Notes under the pieces: generated by a model | The model's database searches: none | Told to the model about the DNA's origin: nothing | What the model saw: the letters and a program-made list of their open reading frames with translations, nothing else | Part shown: piece by piece, positions 4,811-7,691 of the stretch | Numbering within the stretch: the first letter of the stretch is position 1 | How the letters are laid out: the number at the start of each line of letters is the position of its first letter | Assembly: GCA_945861295.1 (NCBI GenBank) | Contig: CAMAUF010000090.1 | Location: forward strand, 1-7,691 | Direction: 5' to 3' | DNA length: 7,691 nucleotides | Origin: a bacterium | GTDB taxonomy: Bacteria > Chloroflexota > Dehalococcoidia > Tepidiformales > Tepidiformaceae | Program-made: the position numbers and the translations under genes

Positions 4811-7237
4811 ATGGGCAGTGCGAGCGACCGAGCGCCGAAAACGGCCGCGAAGGCAGCGGACCCGCCCGCTCGCGCCTCGGCTGAAGTCGCTCCGGCGGTC
4901 GAACTCCAGCCCCTCAATAGCCTTCTCGCGTTGCAGGCCTTCGCCGGGAACCGGGCCGCTGGCCGCCTCTTTGGCCCGCCTCCGCTCGATCCGCGGGGCC
5001 GGAATCGTGGGCAGGGATCGGCCGCGCGCAGCGACCGAGCCGGGCTCGAAGACCGCCAACCACGGCCTGCCGCCCAGCCTGGCCCAGAGCCGCTGCGCCG
5101 CACGCCCGCGACGCCCTCCGCCGTGATCCAACGCACGCCGCCGAACCAATCGACACCAGGGCCAAATCAGAGCACGCCCCCGAACACCGCGACTCGCATG
5201 AACGCCGGCGTCGGCTTCAAGGGCGAGATCGTCTTCCCCGATAGCGCACGCTCCAAGGAACTCCTCAAGAAGAAGCTGCTTCCCGAAAAAGGGTTCGCTG
5301 CCACCACGCAATGGGCGGCGGAGTTCCTGGGCGCGGACACCGCGATGAAAGCTGGCTGGTCGATTGTGGCGGACGAGAACCACATCCAGCTCTGCCTCCA
5401 GGCGATGCAAACCGCGAAGAACGAGTTCCAAGAAGAGTGCCGCATCTTCATCGAGAAGTTCGAAACCCAGGCTTCGAACATGGTCGACGCGATGCTGATC
5501 AACGCCGAGGATCAGATCAAGAAAGAGAAGGAGAAGCTCGGGCTCAAGTCGGAGACGACGCACGAGGAATACGGATCGACGACCACCCACACGGCGGAGA
5601 ACAAGGCGTACCTCGCGGAAGCGAAAACGGCCGCCGGCGACCTCGCGAAACGACGCTCGCTCGCCGACTTCCGCAAGACCAAAGCGACGGAGGCGCGGAA
5701 GAAGCGCGAGATGGCCCAGGCCAACGCCATCCCAATCCCCGGCGTCACCGATGGCCCCATGTTCGACCCGAACAAGCCGCCCCAGCCGCTTGCGGGGATC
5801 CCGGGCGCCGTGATCGGTCTGGACGAATATGAGCAGGGCCAGAAGGACTGGAAAGACGCCGAGAAGGATTTCAAGGAGAAGGCGCACGCCGCGACCGCGA
5901 AATACACCAGCCTCGGGCCCTACCTGATGGGCGGAGGCGACATCGCGGACAGGCTCAAGCAGTTCGCCGAGGAAACGCCGGCCCGATCGGAACACCGGCT
6001 CGGCGAGGATTTCGCCGAGAAACTGACCAACATCCAGAAGGTCCGCAGCGAGTTTGGCGGGCGCTACTCGATCTGGAAGCAGCCCATGATCGTCTCGATG
6101 ATGCACCAAAAGATGGCATCGGATAAGGGTGATCAGCGCTTAGTCACCGACAAAGTGACGGGCATCACCGAAGACGCCAAGCGCAGTCAGGAACTCTACG
6201 CGGCCTTGGCGCTGGGCGTGGGGCTGCTCGCGGCGATCCCGACGGGCGGGTCGAGCGTCTTGGCTGGGGTAGCGCTCGCGGCTGCGGTCACCGGCGCGGG
6301 CATGAGCGCCTACCACGCCTACGAAGAGTCCCAGGAGTACCTGCTCGGCAGCGCCGCGGCGAACACCTCGCTCGACCGCGCCAACCAAATCTCGCAGGAC
6401 GAACCTTCGCTCCTCTTTCTCGCAATCGATATCGCCGGCGCTATCGCCGATGTCGCTGGCGCGCGTGTCGCCTTCGTGGCGCTGAAGGAGGCAATCGCTG
6501 TCGCGAAGGCGGCGAAGTCGCTCGAAGCGCTGCCGGGCGTGATGCGATCGATGCGGTCGGCCCACATTAGCGGAGCGAACCAGGGCAAGGTCATCGCCGA
6601 AGTGCTGCCCTCCGGCGGGGACATCGGCAAGGCGCTGCACGATATCCGCCAGGTCTTCATCAAGACCGCGGAGGGCGCCGCCGACCAAGAGACGGCCATC
6701 CTCATGAAGCAGGTTGCCGAAAAGGCGATGAACGAGGGCAAAGTCATCGTCGTGCCTAGCACCAAGGAAGAAGCGAAGGCCGTCATCCGCTTCCGCCTCG
6801 AGGCGAAGGGCTTCAAGGGCGAGACGCTCGATGAAGAGGTGATGAGCGCCGTCGATGAACTCTTCAATGGCGCGACGAACGGCTACTATAACCGCGTCGA
6901 TAAGCTCATCTTCCTCAAGGGGGACATGACGGCGGAAGGGGCCGCTTCGGTCCTTATCCACGAAATGACGCACGCCGGTCAGGACGCCAAGAACATCCTC
7001 AACAAGCTGGGGACGTACCACTCGGAGTTCGAGGCGTTCAAAGCGCAGCAACAGTTCCTCGGCCTGCTGCCATCGGATAAAGTGCCCGATGACTTCATCT
7101 GGCTGCTCAAGGCAACCGACAGCGACATCGAGAAGCATGTGCTCACCGCCTACGCGGAGCTCGGCGCTGTCAAGCCTACCGGCTTAAGCAACAGCGACAT
7201 GGCGGCAACAATGTACAGCTCGCTCTTCGGGGGGTAG
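4811..7237 (+). CDS. Large eCIS/DUF4157-type effector-like protein with C-terminal HEMTH metallopeptidase
   Basis: This 808-residue multidomain protein is the most notable gene here. Residues 1-35 are Ala/Pro-rich and flexible. Residues 38-54 (LLALQAFAGNRAAGRLF) match the LLxLQ..xGNRAVxRL signature found near the N-terminus of many eCIS-associated and DUF4157 proteins, and AVIQR at 104-108 resembles the VQR box that often follows it. Residues 55-130 form a Pro-rich linker with a doubled NQSTP. Residues 145-455 are charged and mostly helical. Residues 461-560 are hydrophobic, with Ala/Gly helices (461-500) and DEPSLLFLAIDIAGAIADVAG at 530-550, a pattern I associate with the middle of large toxin-like proteins. 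The C-terminal domain (about 640-800) has HEMTH at 717-721 with a likely third ligand Glu739, as in gluzincin peptidases. No DUF4157 domain is seen in its usual N-terminal place. No Sec signal is present. I infer an injected metallopeptidase effector; a non-toxic self-associated protease is possible. Confidence 0.8.
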   Translation: MGSASDRAPKTAAKAADPPARASAEVAPAVELQPLNSLLALQAFAGNRAAGRLFGPPPLDPRGRNRGQGSAARSDRAGLEDRQPRPAAQPGPEPLRRTPATPSAVIQRTPPNQSTPGPNQSTPPNTATRMNAGVGFKGEIVFPDSARSKELLKKKLLPEKGFAATTQWAAEFLGADTAMKAGWSIVADENHIQLCLQAMQTAKNEFQEECRIFIEKFETQASNMVDAMLINAEDQIKKEKEKLGLKSETTHEEYGSTTTHTAENKAYLAEAKTAAGDLAKRRSLADFRKTKATEARKKREMAQANAIPIPGVTDGPMFDPNKPPQPLAGIPGAVIGLDEYEQGQKDWKDAEKDFKEKAHAATAKYTSLGPYLMGGGDIADRLKQFAEETPARSEHRLGEDFAEKLTNIQKVRSEFGGRYSIWKQPMIVSMMHQKMASDKGDQRLVTDKVTGITEDAKRSQELYAALALGVGLLAAIPTGGSSVLAGVALAAAVTGAGMSAYHAYEESQEYLLGSAAANTSLDRANQISQDEPSLLFLAIDIAGAIADVAGARVAFVALKEAIAVAKAAKSLEALPGVMRSMRSAHISGANQGKVIAEVLPSGGDIGKALHDIRQVFIKTAEGAADQETAILMKQVAEKAMNEGKVIVVPSTKEEAKAVIRFRLEAKGFKGETLDEEVMSAVDELFNGATNGYYNRVDKLIFLKGDMTAEGAASVLIHEMTHAGQDAKNILNKLGTYHSEFEAFKAQQQFLGLLPSDKVPDDFIWLLKATDSDIEKHVLTAYAELGAVKPTGLSNSDMAATMYSSLFGG
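5147..5179 (+). repeat. Doubled NQSTP motif in the linker of the 808-residue protein
   Basis: Residues 112-121 contain NQSTP-GP-NQSTP followed by PN, a short degenerate duplication coding for a flexible linker between the N-terminal signature and the helical region. The codons differ between copies (aatcgacacca against aatcagagcacgc), so the repeat is kept at protein level or is old. Confidence 0.5.
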
Positions 7238-7291
7238 CGCCATGCTTATCGGCGTGCCAATCAAACAGGCGGAAAACGCGAACAGCCGCGC

Positions 7292-7654
7292 GTCAAGGCG
7301 GGAGGCGTCGGCGTCACGGGCTTCTGCTTCGGCGGCGGCTACGCCTTCGAAGCCGCCATCGCCGACGCGAACGTCAAGGCCGCCGTGCCCTACTACGGCA
7401 TCTGCCGGCTCCTGAACCAGCTCGCGACCACCAAGGCCGCCGTCCTTGTCATGTACGGCGCCAACGACACCCGCGTCACCGGCCAGGCGGAGCAGGTCAA
7501 GGCGGAGCTGACGAAGTCCGGCCAGCCGTTCGACGTCAAGGTCTATCCCGGCGCGAATCACGCCTTCTTCAACGACACCAGCGGAAGCTACAACGCCGAG
7601 GCCGCCAAGGACGCCTGGGCGCTCACCCTCGCCTGGTTCCGCAAGTACGTGTGA
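7292..7654 (+). pseudogene. C-terminal half of a dienelactone hydrolase family protein (5'-truncated remnant)
   Basis: The frame reads VGVTGFCFGGGYAFEAA, then VKAAVPYYG, VLVMYGANDTRV and VYPGANHAFFND, ending WFRKYV. This is the second half of a dienelactone hydrolase, a family of about 230-250 residues that opens lactone rings or esters with a Cys-Asp-His triad. The triad is complete: Cys at 7325-7327 in GFCFGG, Asp at 7466-7468 and His at 7559-7561. The first half of the fold is absent. Recognisable homology starts near 7292, only about 55 nt after the stop of the 808-residue gene. There is no ATG, GTG or TTG in frame between that stop (TAG, 7235-7237) and a GTG at 7385, which lies beyond the catalytic Cys. 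An intact enzyme therefore cannot be made from here. The remnant shares its frame with the 808-residue gene, so only TAG readthrough would translate it whole. Likely a deletion or insertion scar; an assembly join is possible. Confidence 0.75.
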
Positions 7655-7670
7655 CGGCGGTGCCGGCTCA

Positions 7671-7690
7671 CGCTCCCGCTCGCTCCCGCT
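7671..7690 (+). repeat. Perfect 10-bp tandem duplication at the window edge
   Basis: The unit CGCTCCCGCT occurs twice without a gap just after the dienelactone hydrolase remnant. It may continue past the window edge, so copy number is unknown. It could be the start of a low-complexity intergenic repeat. Confidence 0.5.
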
Positions 7691-7691
7691 T

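Noticed and set aside
4026..5126. A 366-codon plus-strand open frame
   Set aside because: It is antisense to the alpha/beta hydrolase, then out of frame with the start of the effector gene, and crosses their divergent promoters.
4499..6109. A 536-codon minus-strand open frame opposite the effector gene and the alpha/beta hydrolase
   Set aside because: It spans two well-supported genes, has no recognisable domain and an Arg/Leu-rich composition typical of antisense frames in GC-rich DNA.
6140..7138. A 332-codon minus-strand open frame
   Set aside because: It is antisense to the C-terminal half of the effector-like gene, with the Asp/Arg/Leu-rich composition of a shadow frame.
7242..7415. A 57-codon plus-strand frame starting at ATG 7242
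   Set aside because: It is out of frame with the dienelactone hydrolase remnant, overlaps its catalytic Cys region and turns into Ser/Ala/Pro low complexity; no ribosome binding site is seen.
1..7691. eCIS structural genes, CRISPR arrays, tRNA or rRNA genes, transposases, rho-independent terminators
   Set aside because: I looked for them and saw none: all long frames are accounted for by the listed genes, and no GC-hairpin followed by a T-run is present in the intergenic gaps.

Overview
This is a GC-rich, gene-dense stretch of bacterial chromosome, probably from an uncultured or little-studied lineage. It carries no rRNA, tRNA, CRISPR array or transposase. The lineage cannot be fixed from the sequence. 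The high GC, the apparent leaderless promoters (a -10 box 6-9 nt before the start codon at four genes) and the gene families would fit Chloroflexota or a similar group, but this is a weak inference.

Layout: (1) The window opens inside a plus-strand gene for an alkaline-phosphatase-superfamily hydrolase with an added C-terminal beta-domain (to 1349). (2) It converges, 3 nt away, on a block of five minus-strand genes. In transcription order these are an alpha/beta hydrolase (4730-3945), a small Ala/Pro/Val-rich protein of unknown function (3914-3594), an FmdB-family zinc-ribbon protein (3534-3298), a beta-lactamase-fold serine hydrolase/esterase with a TTG start (3206-2055) and a HAD-family hydrolase (1982-1353). 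Most of these seem to have their own promoter, so the block looks like adjacent housekeeping or accessory genes rather than one tight operon. (3) An 80-bp divergent intergenic region (4731-4810) holds two back-to-back promoters and a near-perfect 14-bp palindrome. (4) An 808-residue plus-strand protein (4811-7237) is the most interesting gene. Its N-terminus carries the LLxLQ...GNRA...RL signature known from proteins associated with extracellular contractile injection systems (eCIS) and DUF4157 proteins. It then has a proline-rich linker, a long charged helical region, a hydrophobic segment typical of large toxin-like proteins, and a C-terminal HEMTH zinc-peptidase motif. (5) Right after its stop codon, and in the same frame, lies the C-terminal half of a dienelactone hydrolase. 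It has the catalytic Cys-Asp-His but no N-terminal half and no usable start, so it is probably a gene remnant.

The candidate system is the 808-residue protein, read as an injected or secreted metallopeptidase effector expressed from its own leaderless promoter. No injection-apparatus gene, chaperone or immunity gene is visible, so the delivery route is inferred only from the N-terminal signature. The remaining genes are mostly generic hydrolases with unknown substrates and no obvious shared pathway.
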